DNA of 64,000 bases, taken from Archangium gephyra. Its GTDB lineage: Bacteria; Myxococcota; Myxococcia; Myxococcales; Myxococcaceae. Positions 1-8,431 of this stretch are shown here, piece after piece. Under the pieces are notes generated by a model, which worked only from the letters and a program-made list of their open reading frames with translations, had not been told where the DNA came from and made no database searches. Location: assembly GCF_001027285.1 (NCBI RefSeq), contig NZ_CP011509.1, forward strand, positions 4,596,501-4,660,500. Reading direction: 5' to 3'. The translations under genes and the position numbers were made by a program. Each line of letters opens with the position of its first letter. Positions within the stretch are counted from its first letter, which is position 1.

Positions 1-1381
1 CGAGCCAATGCGATTCAGCCTGGACGGCTCGTTCGAGCGCGTGCAGGACCTCCGATTCATCATCCCCCAGGGCTTCCGCCGTCCACCCGAGGCTCTCCTC
101 GACCGCGCTCGGCCCGGACTCCCGGCACATCGCCTCCAGGTATCGGATGTCCCGGCACAGCGAGGCCGCTTCCCGCGGCTCCCCGGCTTCGAGCCGGTGG
201 GCGACCCCATGACGAGCGGCATACTGTTTCAGGAAACCGTCGCCATGCGCCTTTGGCGGCCAGCGGCCCAGGTGCTCCGCCAGCCGGCGATGCGCCTCCC
301 TCATTCCGTTTCTGCCCACCCTGTCCGCCACGAAGGCCCTGAATGACTCGTGGAAGGGCCGCCAGGATTTCTCTCCCTGCCAGGTCGCTGGCTCCTCGAG
401 CAGGAAGGGCCTGGCATTCCGGAGGAAGTGCTCGAAATTCTGGGGCTGCGTCCAACCCGCCAGCTCCTCCAGCCTGGATCTCGGAAGCGCCTCGCGTGCG
501 GCCGCCACGAGCCCGAGCCCTGTGCGCACGTCCCTTTGTGCTTCCTCCTCGAGCTCCTGGAGCCGTTCCCAGCTCTGGGTCAGGAATGCCTCCAGGTTTT
601 CCGGCAACCACTCCACACGCCAGTGGTCCCGCGGCTGCTCCGCCAACCACTCCGCCAGCTTCACCGTGTAGAGGATGTTGCCGCCAGCGCGCCGCGCCGC
701 CTCGTGGATGAAGCCGCTCTCCAACGGGGGCACGAGCCGCTGGGCCAGCTCACTCCAGTAGAGGAGCACCACGGCCTGGTTGGAGTCCGCCCAGCGAGGC
801 GCATCCAGGTTGAGCACGCGGACGCCCTCCCATTGCTCCAGCCAGGAGAGGGAGGGGTAGGTGGGCCGCGAGGCGCACAACACCTGGACTCCGGGCGGGA
901 GCACGTGCGGCAACATGAGAGGAAGCGGGTTCTCGCGCGCGGCGCTCGTGGAGGCCTCGTCCAGGCCATCCACGACCAGCAACAACCGCCTTCGTTCTGG
1001 TACCAGCCGCTCGTCCGAGGCGCGCTGGAGCACCTCCCGTAGGCGCTCGTCGGGGCGCAGGTCGGGTTTGGCTGGCAGTCCGAGCGACTTTTCCACTTGC
1101 GCCGCCAGGTTCTGTGCCACCCGCCATGGCTTGTCCCAGTCCCCGATTCCGTGTCTCAGGAAGTGGTGGGGCACCTGTTCGCCCGCGGCCTCCATCCGCG
1201 CGAGGTAGTGGGCCAGGACGGCGCTCTTGCCCATCCCCGGTCCCCCCTTCACCAGCACCCATCCTGGTGCCATCCCATCACGGGGCAGGCACCGATCCAG
1301 CTCTTCGACCACATCGTCCCGTCCGAACCAACGTGCGTGGCGCCCGCGCTCCAGACGGAAGTCGATGATTTCCTCTGCCAT
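1..1381 (-). CDS. STAND (NACHT-like) P-loop NTPase, 3' end beyond window
   Basis: The minus frame is open from the ATG at 1381 to the window edge, about 460 residues, so the C-terminus is missing. It shows Walker A GGPGMGKS (residues about 46-53) and Walker B LLLVVDGLDE (about 133-142). A later FHESFRAFV stretch resembles the helical region of NACHT/STAND ATPases. The NTPase starts almost at the N-terminus, leaving no room for an N-terminal effector domain. Known family members are ATP-driven oligomerising switches, often with C-terminal WD40 or TPR sensors; whether that applies here cannot be seen. It lies 30 bp behind the oxygenase-like gene on the same strand, so the two are probably co-transcribed. 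The family call is solid; the function is unknown. Confidence 0.75.
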   Translation of the reverse strand, partial: MAEEIIDFRLERGRHARWFGRDDVVEELDRCLPRDGMAPGWVLVKGGPGMGKSAVLAHYLARMEAAGEQVPHHFLRHGIGDWDKPWRVAQNLAAQVEKSLGLPAKPDLRPDERLREVLQRASDERLVPERRRLLLVVDGLDEASTSAARENPLPLMLPHVLPPGVQVLCASRPTYPSLSWLEQWEGVRVLNLDAPRWADSNQAVVLLYWSELAQRLVPPLESGFIHEAARRAGGNILYTVKLAEWLAEQPRDHWRVEWLPENLEAFLTQSWERLQELEEEAQRDVRTGLGLVAAAREALPRSRLEELAGWTQPQNFEHFLRNARPFLLEEPATWQGEKSWRPFHESFRAFVADRVGRNGMREAHRRLAEHLGRWPPKAHGDGFLKQYAARHGVAHRLEAGEPREAASLCRDIRYLEAMCRESGPSAVEESLGWTAEALGDDESEVLHALERAVQAESHWL

Positions 1382-1411
1382 CGTGGGGCACACGATACCC
1401 CGGGGCGTGGC

Positions 1412-2242
1412 TCAGGGGGGGTGGTCCCGCTGGAGCCGCTCGAGGAAGGCGGGCGTGAAGACGCCATCCACGCGCAGCGAGTAGCGGAAGTGGGGGGCGG
1501 GCTCGACGCCGTGGTAGTCGAAGTCGTTGAACCAGTAGGCGCGGCCCTCCACGTGCGTCTTCTCCTGGCGCTCCTCGTTCCAGAGGTAGAGGCGCTTGTT
1601 GCCGCGCGGGCAGACGGTGATGAAGTGGTCGGGGGCCTCCTGGTCCTCGGGCTCGCCGTCGCGGTGGACGGTGCCGTGGTCATTGGCGTTGAGCCCGAGC
1701 AGGGTGCAGCGGCCGATCTCCTGGAAGGGGAGGGACTTCACGAAGGCCACGGTGCGGGGGAAGTAGAGGCGGGCCTCGCGGGTGAAGTCCTTGCCGGCGC
1801 TGGTGCTCTTCTCGCTCCAGTAGCCGCCGGGGACGAGCTCGTAGAAGACCTTCCAGGGGAAGTAGACGCCGTGCTTGTACTCGAGGAAGCGCATCTGCTC
1901 GCGGGTGAGCGGATGGTCGCGCTCCTCGCCGAACTCGTACGCATGGCGGCGGCGCGCGTCGAAGGCGCCGGGGTCGCTTCCGAGTGAGACGAAGGTGGCG
2001 AACTCCTTCTCGGAGAAGCCGCGGATGACCTGGCCGTAGTCGACGTAGGGGTCGTCCGCGAGCGAGGGCGGGACGATGCCCATGGCCTTGTGGCTGCCGC
2101 CCGTGTAGCTGGTGCCCACCTGGGCGAGCGCGTAGCAGATCTCGTCATCCAGCGAGGCGAGTGGGGCCAGGTCGAGGTAGGGCTCGAGGTTGATGAAGGG
2201 GCGATCCCAGATGCCCACGAGACCGTTGCGTGCGCCTGCCAT
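1412..2242 (-). CDS. 2OG-Fe(II) oxygenase-like (aspartyl-hydroxylase-type) protein
   Basis: 276 residues. The C-terminal half has a double-stranded beta-helix pattern. An HRD (His-x-Asp) in TVHRDGEPED is followed about 50 residues later by His in DFDYHGVEP and then an Arg-containing strand RYSLRVDGVF. This is the layout of the Fe(II) triad plus the 2-oxoglutarate anchor seen in aspartyl/asparaginyl beta-hydroxylase-like enzymes. No signal peptide is visible, so it is likely cytoplasmic. The substrate is unknown. It precedes the STAND ATPase by 30 bp on the same strand, which suggests one transcript. The assignment rests on motif spacing, and a non-catalytic cupin-like protein is possible. Confidence 0.55.
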   Translation of the reverse strand: MAGARNGLVGIWDRPFINLEPYLDLAPLASLDDEICYALAQVGTSYTGGSHKAMGIVPPSLADDPYVDYGQVIRGFSEKEFATFVSLGSDPGAFDARRRHAYEFGEERDHPLTREQMRFLEYKHGVYFPWKVFYELVPGGYWSEKSTSAGKDFTREARLYFPRTVAFVKSLPFQEIGRCTLLGLNANDHGTVHRDGEPEDQEAPDHFITVCPRGNKRLYLWNEERQEKTHVEGRAYWFNDFDYHGVEPAPHFRYSLRVDGVFTPAFLERLQRDHPP

Positions 2243-2416
2243 GGCGTGTCCGTCCGACTCCGGGCCTCGAAGGGAGACCCTGTTCCGGGGCGCAGGATAC
2301 GTCCTGGGGAGCGGGCCGGGAATGGCTGTTGGAGGCCGGGCTTCCCGGGGTGCGGCCGGGCAGGCGCCATTTCTTCCTCACGCGCGCATGCACGGTAGGC
2401 TGGCCCGGGTCACCCC

Positions 2417-3445
2417 ATGCCCTGGCTCGCCCTCGCTCTTCTCGCCATGATCGTCGTGCTGCTGCGGCAGCCGCTCATCGACGCGCTGTTCGCGCTGGCG
2501 GAGGAGTGCAGCTTCCACTGGGGGGCCTATCGCGGCACGCTCCGCCTCACCCGGGCCATCGGGATGCTGGGCGCCGATGAGGTGATGCGGCGGTCGCTGC
2601 GGCAGCTCCAGGTGCATGCACACGAGGCGCTCGGACAGACGGCGCGAGCCGTCGAGGGGGCGCGGCGTCTCGCGGACGAGGCGAGGACGGTGGGAGATTG
2701 GAGCCTCGCCAACACGGCCATCAACACCTTCATCAACGCGGGCCTCTACCAGGAGGCGCTCGAGGTCGAGCGCCGGTGGGAGCCCCGGGCGGTGGATGAC
2801 GCGGAGGAGCTGGGAGCCGACGAGGAGGAGGCCCTGGCGCGGTTCAACCTCTGCGAGGCGCTCTACAACCTCGGCGATTGGGAGGCGGCCCGTGAGCGCC
2901 TCCGCGCGGTGGAGGAGTCGCCAGCGGGGGAGCCCCTGCTCCGGCATGCGATCCTCATGCAGCGGGCGTGGATTCAAGCGCACACGGGGCAGGGGACCGA
3001 GGCGCTCGCGACGCTGGAGCGGTTGAACCGTGAGGACATTCCCCGGGTGTACTGGAGCGAGGTGGCCTTCACCCGGGCCGCGGCGTTGCTGGCGCTGCGG
3101 CGGTACGACGAGGCGGGGAACGAGGCGAGGGCGGGGCTGAAGCTGGCGCGCCGGGTCGCGAGCACGCGGAACGGGCTGTTCATGCTGGGGCACGTCGCGC
3201 TGGCGGCGGGGCGGCTGGAGGAGGCCGCACGTCACTTCGAGGCCGGCGCGGTGCACCCGTACAAGGGGCAGGGTGGGGGCGCGTTGCTGGCGTGGGGTGA
3301 TTGTCTCGAGAAACTTGGCCGGGGTGAACGGGCCCGCGAGGCGTGGAGGCTGGTGCTCGAGCGGGACTCCCAGAGCGCCGCGGCGCGGGAAGCGGCCTCA
3401 CGGCTCGGGTTCACGGGGTGGCACGTTCCTGGGGCCGGAGGGTGA
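2417..3445 (+). CDS. TPR-repeat membrane-anchored protein
   Basis: 342 residues starting MPWLALALLAMIVVLLRQP, a hydrophobic N-terminal segment (signal anchor or uncleaved signal). The rest is alpha-helical with repeated Ala/Leu/Gly-rich pairs typical of tetratricopeptide repeats, for example EALARFNLCEALYNLGDWEAA and DEAGNEARAGLKLARR. No catalytic motif is seen. A role as a scaffold for protein-protein contacts is the usual expectation for the family; the partner is unknown. Its stop codon overlaps, by four bases, a possible GTG start of the next cysteine-rich reading frame. It is divergent from the oxygenase/STAND pair. Confidence 0.7.
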   Translation: MPWLALALLAMIVVLLRQPLIDALFALAEECSFHWGAYRGTLRLTRAIGMLGADEVMRRSLRQLQVHAHEALGQTARAVEGARRLADEARTVGDWSLANTAINTFINAGLYQEALEVERRWEPRAVDDAEELGADEEEALARFNLCEALYNLGDWEAARERLRAVEESPAGEPLLRHAILMQRAWIQAHTGQGTEALATLERLNREDIPRVYWSEVAFTRAAALLALRRYDEAGNEARAGLKLARRVASTRNGLFMLGHVALAAGRLEEAARHFEAGAVHPYKGQGGGALLAWGDCLEKLGRGERAREAWRLVLERDSQSAAAREAASRLGFTGWHVPGAGG

Positions 3446-3798
3446 GTCTTGGTCGTAAGCAACTAGAATGCTGCTTGAAGGAAAACCCCGGCCAGTACGA
3501 GCGGTGCGCGGCCGTAGCGCCACCGAACTCGCAGTCACAGCCCAGCCCGTTGCTGCCAGGGGAAACAACGGCCGCGCATCCCGAACTAGAGGCCGCACCG
3601 ATTCCTGATCTTCCGACACAGGACGAGAGGGAGCGTTGGGAGAAAGACATCTGCCTACCGCACTACGAGAAGTGCAGAAGTGGGAGACATGACGGCCGGG
3701 TCTGGGGTGAGTCGCATTGCAAGGCGTGCTTCAGCGCCTGCATGCGATATGGTTACTGGCCCCTACGTGCCAATGGGAAGGCCTGTCCCGGGGCGTAA
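3442..3798 (+). pseudogene. Cysteine-rich toxin-like C-terminal fragment, N-terminus missing
   Basis: The frame from GTG at 3442 encodes about 118 residues with nine cysteines, including LECCLKENPGQYERC near the start and CLPHYEKC, CKACFSACMRYGYWP and CPGA near the end. I associate this pattern with the tails of secreted or lipoprotein toxins in myxobacteria. Here it has no signal peptide or lipobox, and its only start overlaps the stop of the TPR gene (GTGA). The composition is more AT-rich than its neighbours. The immunity-like gene begins two bases after its stop. The likeliest reading is a 5'-truncated toxin or orphan toxin tip. A functional short protein translated by coupling to the TPR gene cannot be excluded. 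The toxin role is inference. Confidence 0.45.
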
Positions 3799-3800
3799 TC

Positions 3801-4307
3801 ATGAAGACTTCACGCCAGGAACATTCCGCGACCTTCAGCGAGGAGCTCGACCTTCACTACCTGGAGTTGCTCAAGGAGAAGGCTCCCTACGAGCGATGCC
3901 GGCGCGAACTTCTGAAGCTGGAGAAACGCTGGCTGCAAAAGGCAAAGACCCCTGCCCAGCGCCTCGCGGTGCAGCGCATCATCGCAAGCACCATTCTCAC
4001 CGAGGCATATGGCGACAAGATGCCGTGGAAGGAGTTTGGCCGGTGGCTTCGTCGCCTACGGCAACTTGGCTTCCGCGATCTGGGCATGCGCGTCCACGTC
4101 ACCTGCCTCTACGTGCAGTCACTCCACCTCTTTCCTCGGCAGGCCCACGAGGCGTGGGAAATGCTGGAGGATGCTGAGCGCAGAGTGCGCCGACTCCGTC
4201 GAGAGAACCCTCTTCGCGAGGAACACATCGAGGCCATCGCACACGCGAGGAAGGTCACCCGGGTGCCGCGTCCCACTTCTACGGGAACGTCAAACCGCGC
4301 ACGGTGA
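3801..4307 (+). CDS. Immunity-like alpha-helical protein
   Basis: 168 residues from ATG 3801, starting MKTSRQEHSATFSEELDLHY. It is highly charged and helical, rich in Arg, Glu and Leu, with no signal peptide, membrane segment or recognisable catalytic motif. It starts two bases after the stop of the cysteine-rich toxin-like fragment. That spacing, its size and its cytoplasmic character fit the immunity partner of a polymorphic toxin, but no family match can be named. Its last 29 bases overlap the convergent 3' end of the DUF2381 gene. Base composition is less GC-biased than in flanking housekeeping genes, consistent with acquired DNA. Confidence 0.5.
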   Translation: MKTSRQEHSATFSEELDLHYLELLKEKAPYERCRRELLKLEKRWLQKAKTPAQRLAVQRIIASTILTEAYGDKMPWKEFGRWLRRLRQLGFRDLGMRVHVTCLYVQSLHLFPRQAHEAWEMLEDAERRVRRLRRENPLREEHIEAIAHARKVTRVPRPTSTGTSNRAR

Positions 4308-5193
4308 TTCCGCGTGAGTTTTCATCCCTCAGCCACAGCATCAACTCGCCATGGCCCTGGGTCCGCGGTGCGTCCACCTCTACGATGACCGAACCTTCGC
4401 TGTTGGGCTCAATGGGATTCTCTTGCCGAAGTTTCATCCTCCCTACCTCATGGCCCTGGGCGTCCACTAGCGAGCCAACAGCTGCTGTCCAGGGCTCAGG
4501 GCTCGAGTTCTTCAACCACAACTCCGCTGCGATGCTCTTGTCCGAGCGATAGCCGTAGCCCCACTCATAGGCCAGTACCCCCTCCGAGCGGACAAGTTCC
4601 TTCTTCTTGAGTTCTTGGCGCTGAATACCCTTTTCGCTGAGCGTCTTGTTGGCGATCAATCCGAGGAGTCCGCTCGCCTGCTCGAGTCTGACCCGTAGCT
4701 GCGCGAGCTGGGCTCGTGTTTGATCGAGTTCGTCGAGCAGTTGCTGGTTCTTCGCCTGCCCCTGAGCTATTTCGAGCTGCAGGGCCTCCCGAGGACGTTT
4801 GTCTCGGTACACCTCCACCTGGTGTGTTGATCGCCCCGGGTCGCCGACCAGGGAGAAGGTGACACGCTGTTGGGTTGAGCCCTCCCCCAGGGTTGCTGTC
4901 AGCCGGAGGCGCTCGCCCTTCACCAGATCTGGTGGTGGTAGGAGGCTCAGAGTGCTGCGCCCTCGTGTCATCTCCTGGAAGCGTACCTCGTCTTGCAACT
5001 CCACTTTCACGGGCGAGTCAAAGACGAAGTTCGTCATGAGTCCTGGGCTGACGCAGATTTCCGGGGCCTCTGCCAGAGGTACCAACGCAAGCTCGATGCG
5101 CTGCAACTGCTTGCACACCGCGTCGGGGGGCGGCTGGATGAGCGGTGCGCCTTGATGAAGCACGAGAAGCAGGATGCAGGAAGGGGGGAGCAC
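4279..5193 (-). CDS. DUF2381 family protein (Myxococcus paralogous family)
   Basis: About 304 residues. I take GTG 5193 as the start: it gives a signal-peptide-like N-terminus (LPPSCILLLVLHQG), has GGAGAAGG upstream at good spacing, and lies 23 bp after the kinase stop. The body has an N-terminal beta-rich half (SPGLMTNFVFDSPVKVELQ), a central helix or coiled coil around QLLDELDQTRAQLAQLRVRLEQ and a C-terminal beta domain (ELWLKNSSPEPWTAAVGSL). This is the layout of the DUF2381/TIGR02268 family, which I know only from myxobacteria, often next to a Ser/Thr kinase as here. It is probably exported. Its function is unknown. Confidence 0.75.
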   Translation of the reverse strand: MLPPSCILLLVLHQGAPLIQPPPDAVCKQLQRIELALVPLAEAPEICVSPGLMTNFVFDSPVKVELQDEVRFQEMTRGRSTLSLLPPPDLVKGERLRLTATLGEGSTQQRVTFSLVGDPGRSTHQVEVYRDKRPREALQLEIAQGQAKNQQLLDELDQTRAQLAQLRVRLEQASGLLGLIANKTLSEKGIQRQELKKKELVRSEGVLAYEWGYGYRSDKSIAAELWLKNSSPEPWTAAVGSLVDAQGHEVGRMKLRQENPIEPNSEGSVIVEVDAPRTQGHGELMLWLRDENSRGITVRGLTFP

Positions 5194-5216
5194 GGGCAGC
5201 CTTCTCCAGCAAGGGT

Positions 5217-6923
5217 CTATTGGAAGTGAAGTACGTGCTCGACGCTCATGATGTTGGAGACACGGGCCTTCTCGGACGTGCTGCCGGGTTCCATGGCAAT
5301 GCCCAGCCCCTTCGATGTGCTCATCTCCAGGCAAATCGGAGCCATCTCACCATCAGGCAAGCGAACCCGGGTGAAACGACCGTAGACATGGCTCTTGCCG
5401 AAAAACAGCTCGCCGTAGATGTGGGTGTGTCCGGGGAGATCGCCCCACGGGGGGAGGATCTCGCCAGTGACAGGTCCTTCCGAAACCAAGGCGTCAGGGT
5501 AGTCGGTATCAAATGGATGGATGATGATGCGTTTCATTGTGAGCGGGAGGATGTTGAATCGCTTGATGGTTGCGTCAGCGCCTGGCGGGCAGTCGGCAGG
5601 CTTCGGGGGTTGCCGATGCTGCGGACCACTCACGCAGGCGGAACCGGCAACGCAGCCGGCGGCGAGCAGGGCTCGGGTTGTCTTGGACTTCGTCATGGAG
5701 GGTTCCTCGCGGTTCGTCGCGCTGGCGGCGGGCGCGGGGGTGGATGACTGCTCAGGTGTCGCGCCGTTGCCAACCTCTCCCGTCAACTGGCCTGGAGCCA
5801 ATTCCTGGCGAGGAATGACCTGCTGCGGTGGTTTCGGGGGGGGAGACTGCTCGCGTTGGCCAGGGGGCATCTCCTTCGAGGGGGGCTGCTGCCACGGTGC
5901 GAGCAGTGAAAACGCTCCAGCTCCCCCCAGCACCACGGCGAGAACGAGCCCGGCAACCCACCATCGTGCGGGGAACTGGCGTCGGGGCTCCGCCGGGGTG
6001 GGGTCAGGACGTTGGTCTTGTCTGGCTTCCGGAAACAGCCGTACGCGCCAGCTCTTGTCCGCCTGGGTGCACTGTTCCGCCAGGTCCTCCGCGAGCGCCC
6101 GCGCATCCGGGTAGCGGGCCTCGGGCTCCTTGTCGAGCATCCGCATGCACAACTCGCTCAGCGCCAGCGGCACGCGCGGGTTGAGCACATGCGGAGCGGG
6201 TGGTGTGGTCTCGAGGATGGCTCGATTCAACCCCAGGTTGCTCCGGTCGCCGAAGGGCAGCGTGCGCGTCATCAGCGCGTAGGTGACGACGCCCATCGCC
6301 CACAGGTCATCTCCCGGTGCGAAGGGGTAGGGCTCTCCCTCCCACTGCCGGGCGAAGCGCAACGCCTCGGGGCTGCGGTACTCCGCGGTGCCCGGTGGCA
6401 GCCGCAGGGTCAGACGCGGCGCCCCCTCCTTGAGGCCCGCCGCGCCGAAGTCCACCAGCACCGGTTGCCCGTCCGCCTCGCGAACGATGATGTTGGCTTC
6501 CTTGATGTCCCGGTGCACCACGCCCGCGTCATGCACGTCCGCCAGGGTGAGCGCGAAGGGCAACAGCACGCGCGTCACCAGCTCGAGCGCGGAGGGATTC
6601 TCCCGGGCCGCCCAGGCATCGAGCGTGAGGCCCTCGACCAGCTCCAAGGCCAGGACGAGCCAGTGCGGAGCATCCTCTGGCCAGAGGCCATAGCCGTGGA
6701 AGGACACCACGTTGGGGTGCCGCATCAGCCGCAGTGCGGCCGCCTCCCGATCGCCCCGCGGGTCGATGCGCACCAGCTTGATGGCGTAGGGCCGTCCGCT
6801 TCGCCTCGCCCGGTACACGGTGCCGAAGCTGCCGGAGGCGATCGTCTCCTCGATGATGAATCCCGCCACCTCCGTCCCCGGCGCGAAGCGCGGTCCGGAA
6901 AGCTCCCCCTTCTCGTCGAGCAT
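5217..6923 (-). CDS. Membrane Ser/Thr protein kinase with C-terminal lipoprotein-like module
   Basis: 568 residues. The N-terminal Hanks-type kinase domain keeps its catalytic set: glycine loop GSFGTVY (31-37), Lys49 in YAIKLV, HRDIKEAN with Asp139 and Asn144, and DFG 158-160, so it should be active. A transmembrane helix spans about 321-342, followed by a Pro/Gln-rich linker. From about residue 410 comes a second module that itself looks like a precursor: Met, basic residues, hydrophobic ALLAAGC, then a compact domain with two further cysteines (DCPPG, PICLEM). An internal ATG at 5696 has GAGGAA upstream. The start at 6923 has GGAGG at good spacing. It is followed directly by the DUF2381 gene and they probably form one operon. 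Confidence 0.85.
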   Translation of the reverse strand: MLDEKGELSGPRFAPGTEVAGFIIEETIASGSFGTVYRARRSGRPYAIKLVRIDPRGDREAAALRLMRHPNVVSFHGYGLWPEDAPHWLVLALELVEGLTLDAWAARENPSALELVTRVLLPFALTLADVHDAGVVHRDIKEANIIVREADGQPVLVDFGAAGLKEGAPRLTLRLPPGTAEYRSPEALRFARQWEGEPYPFAPGDDLWAMGVVTYALMTRTLPFGDRSNLGLNRAILETTPPAPHVLNPRVPLALSELCMRMLDKEPEARYPDARALAEDLAEQCTQADKSWRVRLFPEARQDQRPDPTPAEPRRQFPARWWVAGLVLAVVLGGAGAFSLLAPWQQPPSKEMPPGQREQSPPPKPPQQVIPRQELAPGQLTGEVGNGATPEQSSTPAPAASATNREEPSMTKSKTTRALLAAGCVAGSACVSGPQHRQPPKPADCPPGADATIKRFNILPLTMKRIIIHPFDTDYPDALVSEGPVTGEILPPWGDLPGHTHIYGELFFGKSHVYGRFTRVRLPDGEMAPICLEMSTSKGLGIAMEPGSTSEKARVSNIMSVEHVLHFQ

Positions 6924-7125
6924 CTCCCAACCTCCAAAAAACTTCGGAGGTTACCAGGGAGATGGGCTCGTGACCTGGATGCAGTGGGTTGGGTGATAGG
7001 GGGAAAACCTGCTCCGGATGGGCGAGCGGAGTTGGCTCCAACTCCAGCATGGTTCACGGGGACCAGTGCTTCTTCCCCTCCTCATCGCCATCGCCGCAAG
7101 GTCATGCAGAAGCAAGCCCCATGTC

Positions 7126-7731
7126 TCAGGGCGTGGCGGTGGGGGGAGGCAAGGGCTGGTAGCGGAACGAGAGGCGGGCGGGTGTGCCGGCGCCGTCGTA
7201 GTACGAGAGCATCTGCAGCTTGAAGAATTGCCCGTTGCTGCTGCGGACCACGTACAGCAACTCCTCTCGGGGCGAGAGCCGGTGCACGGAGAGATCGTAG
7301 AAGTACCAGCCGCCCTCGACGCCGTTGAACACGGGCTCCGAGGCGTCCTGCTGGTAGCCCTCGGCGGGCGCGGCCGTGAGGGAGTCCCAGGGCGCGTTCT
7401 TGAGTACCGCCACCCGCACCTGGCCCGTGGGGTTGCCGCCACCCCCGTTCATCGTGATGGTGTAGCGCTGGAAGGCCAGATCCCAGGCATTGGTGGAGAA
7501 GGCCTCATCGGTCTTCATCTCCCGGCCCTCGTCGATGTCGAAGAAGACCAGGGCGGACTTGTTCGTCGCGTCGATCAGTGCGTGGGAGCTCCCGTCTTCA
7601 TGAGGCGACACCTCGACGAGGGGCCCGTTGTTCGTCTGACCATCGAAGGGGTAGTCCGAGCGCAGGTCCGGGGCACAGCCCGCCACCGCGAGCCCGAGGA
7701 GCAGCACTGTCTCGTGAATCCGTATCCGCAT
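7126..7731 (-). CDS. HmuY-family lipoprotein (putative haem/iron-carrier-binding)
   Basis: 201 residues from ATG 7731. The N-terminus VLLLGLAVAGC is a clear lipobox with Cys at about residue 17. The rest is beta-rich, with HmuY-family features such as NAWDLAFQRYTITMNGG and GWYFYDLSVHRLSPREELLYVVR. In Bacteroidetes, HmuY is a surface haem-binding lipoprotein that works with the TonB-dependent receptor HmuR; myxobacterial homologues are usually annotated only by family. A TonB-dependent receptor gene on the same strand lies upstream at 8857-10881, separated from it by two opposite-strand genes. Ligand and role are inferred from family and context. Confidence 0.7.
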   Translation of the reverse strand: MRIRIHETVLLLGLAVAGCAPDLRSDYPFDGQTNNGPLVEVSPHEDGSSHALIDATNKSALVFFDIDEGREMKTDEAFSTNAWDLAFQRYTITMNGGGGNPTGQVRVAVLKNAPWDSLTAAPAEGYQQDASEPVFNGVEGGWYFYDLSVHRLSPREELLYVVRSSNGQFFKLQMLSYYDGAGTPARLSFRYQPLPPPTATP

Positions 7732-7891
7732 GTCGATCCTCACCCGGGCTTTCTCCCAGGCGAGGCGGGGGCCTGTCCAGCGGTGGGCAGTCCGTGCCAC
7801 CAGGAGCAACCCGTCAGCCTGGAGGTGTTCGCGGCTGGTACCGTCCGAGCCGGCGGGCAGGCAAGGCCGTACGGGCATGAGGGAGCGTGCA

Positions 7892-8407
7892 ATGAGGTCG
7901 GTGGTCCTGGCGCAATGGACGTTTCTGCTGATGGTCGTGGCTGTGGCCAGTGGCGGATGCTCCCACACACAGAATCCGGAGCGAAGGGTCTACGTCATTT
8001 CCCAGGACGCGAGCGGAGTGGGCTCGAACCTCGAGAGCGGAACGGGCGGGGCTGGCGCGGAAGCTTACTGCAACGAAATGGAGAAACAGTGTTTCAAGAA
8101 GTGCTGGAGGCGCAAGCCCAAGGAGCCGAGTATCGAGAAGCATACCGAAAACCATCACAAATACTGCTCCAGTGAATGTCTCAAGGTGTTCATGCAGTGT
8201 CTCAAGGAGCAGGAGGAACTGGAGCGGCAGGAGTCACAGCCTCAGCGCAAAGAGCTTCATTTCCCAACTGTGGATGCGGCTCTCGACTGGATCAGGGTGC
8301 ACAAGATCGAGGTAGCGATTGGAACAGTCGTCATCGTGGGGGGCATGGTCGCCGCTCCTTACGTCATTGCTGTTTTGGGGGGCGCGTTGGTTCTGGCCCC
8401 GCTGTGA
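7892..8407 (+). CDS. Lipoprotein, toxin-like (cysteine-rich body, hydrophobic C-terminus)
   Basis: 171 residues from ATG 7892, preceded by GGGAG at good spacing. The signal ends in VAVASGGC, a lipobox with Cys at about residue 23. The body has a cysteine cluster (YCNEMEKQCFKKCWRRKP, YCSSECLKVFMQC) and a helical Glu/Gln-rich stretch. A C-terminal hydrophobic hairpin begins VAIGTVVIVGGMVAAPYVIAV. It is followed 24 bp later by a small acidic gene, an arrangement like lipoprotein toxin/immunity pairs such as SitA/SitI of Myxococcus, which move between cells by outer-membrane exchange. That link is inference. The membrane-inserting tail would fit a pore-type toxin. The pair interrupts the HmuY/TonB-receptor gene order. 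Confidence 0.5.
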   Translation: MRSVVLAQWTFLLMVVAVASGGCSHTQNPERRVYVISQDASGVGSNLESGTGGAGAEAYCNEMEKQCFKKCWRRKPKEPSIEKHTENHHKYCSSECLKVFMQCLKEQEELERQESQPQRKELHFPTVDAALDWIRVHKIEVAIGTVVIVGGMVAAPYVIAVLGGALVLAPL

Positions 8408-8431
8408 GCGGACCGAAGGCTTGGTGCTGAG

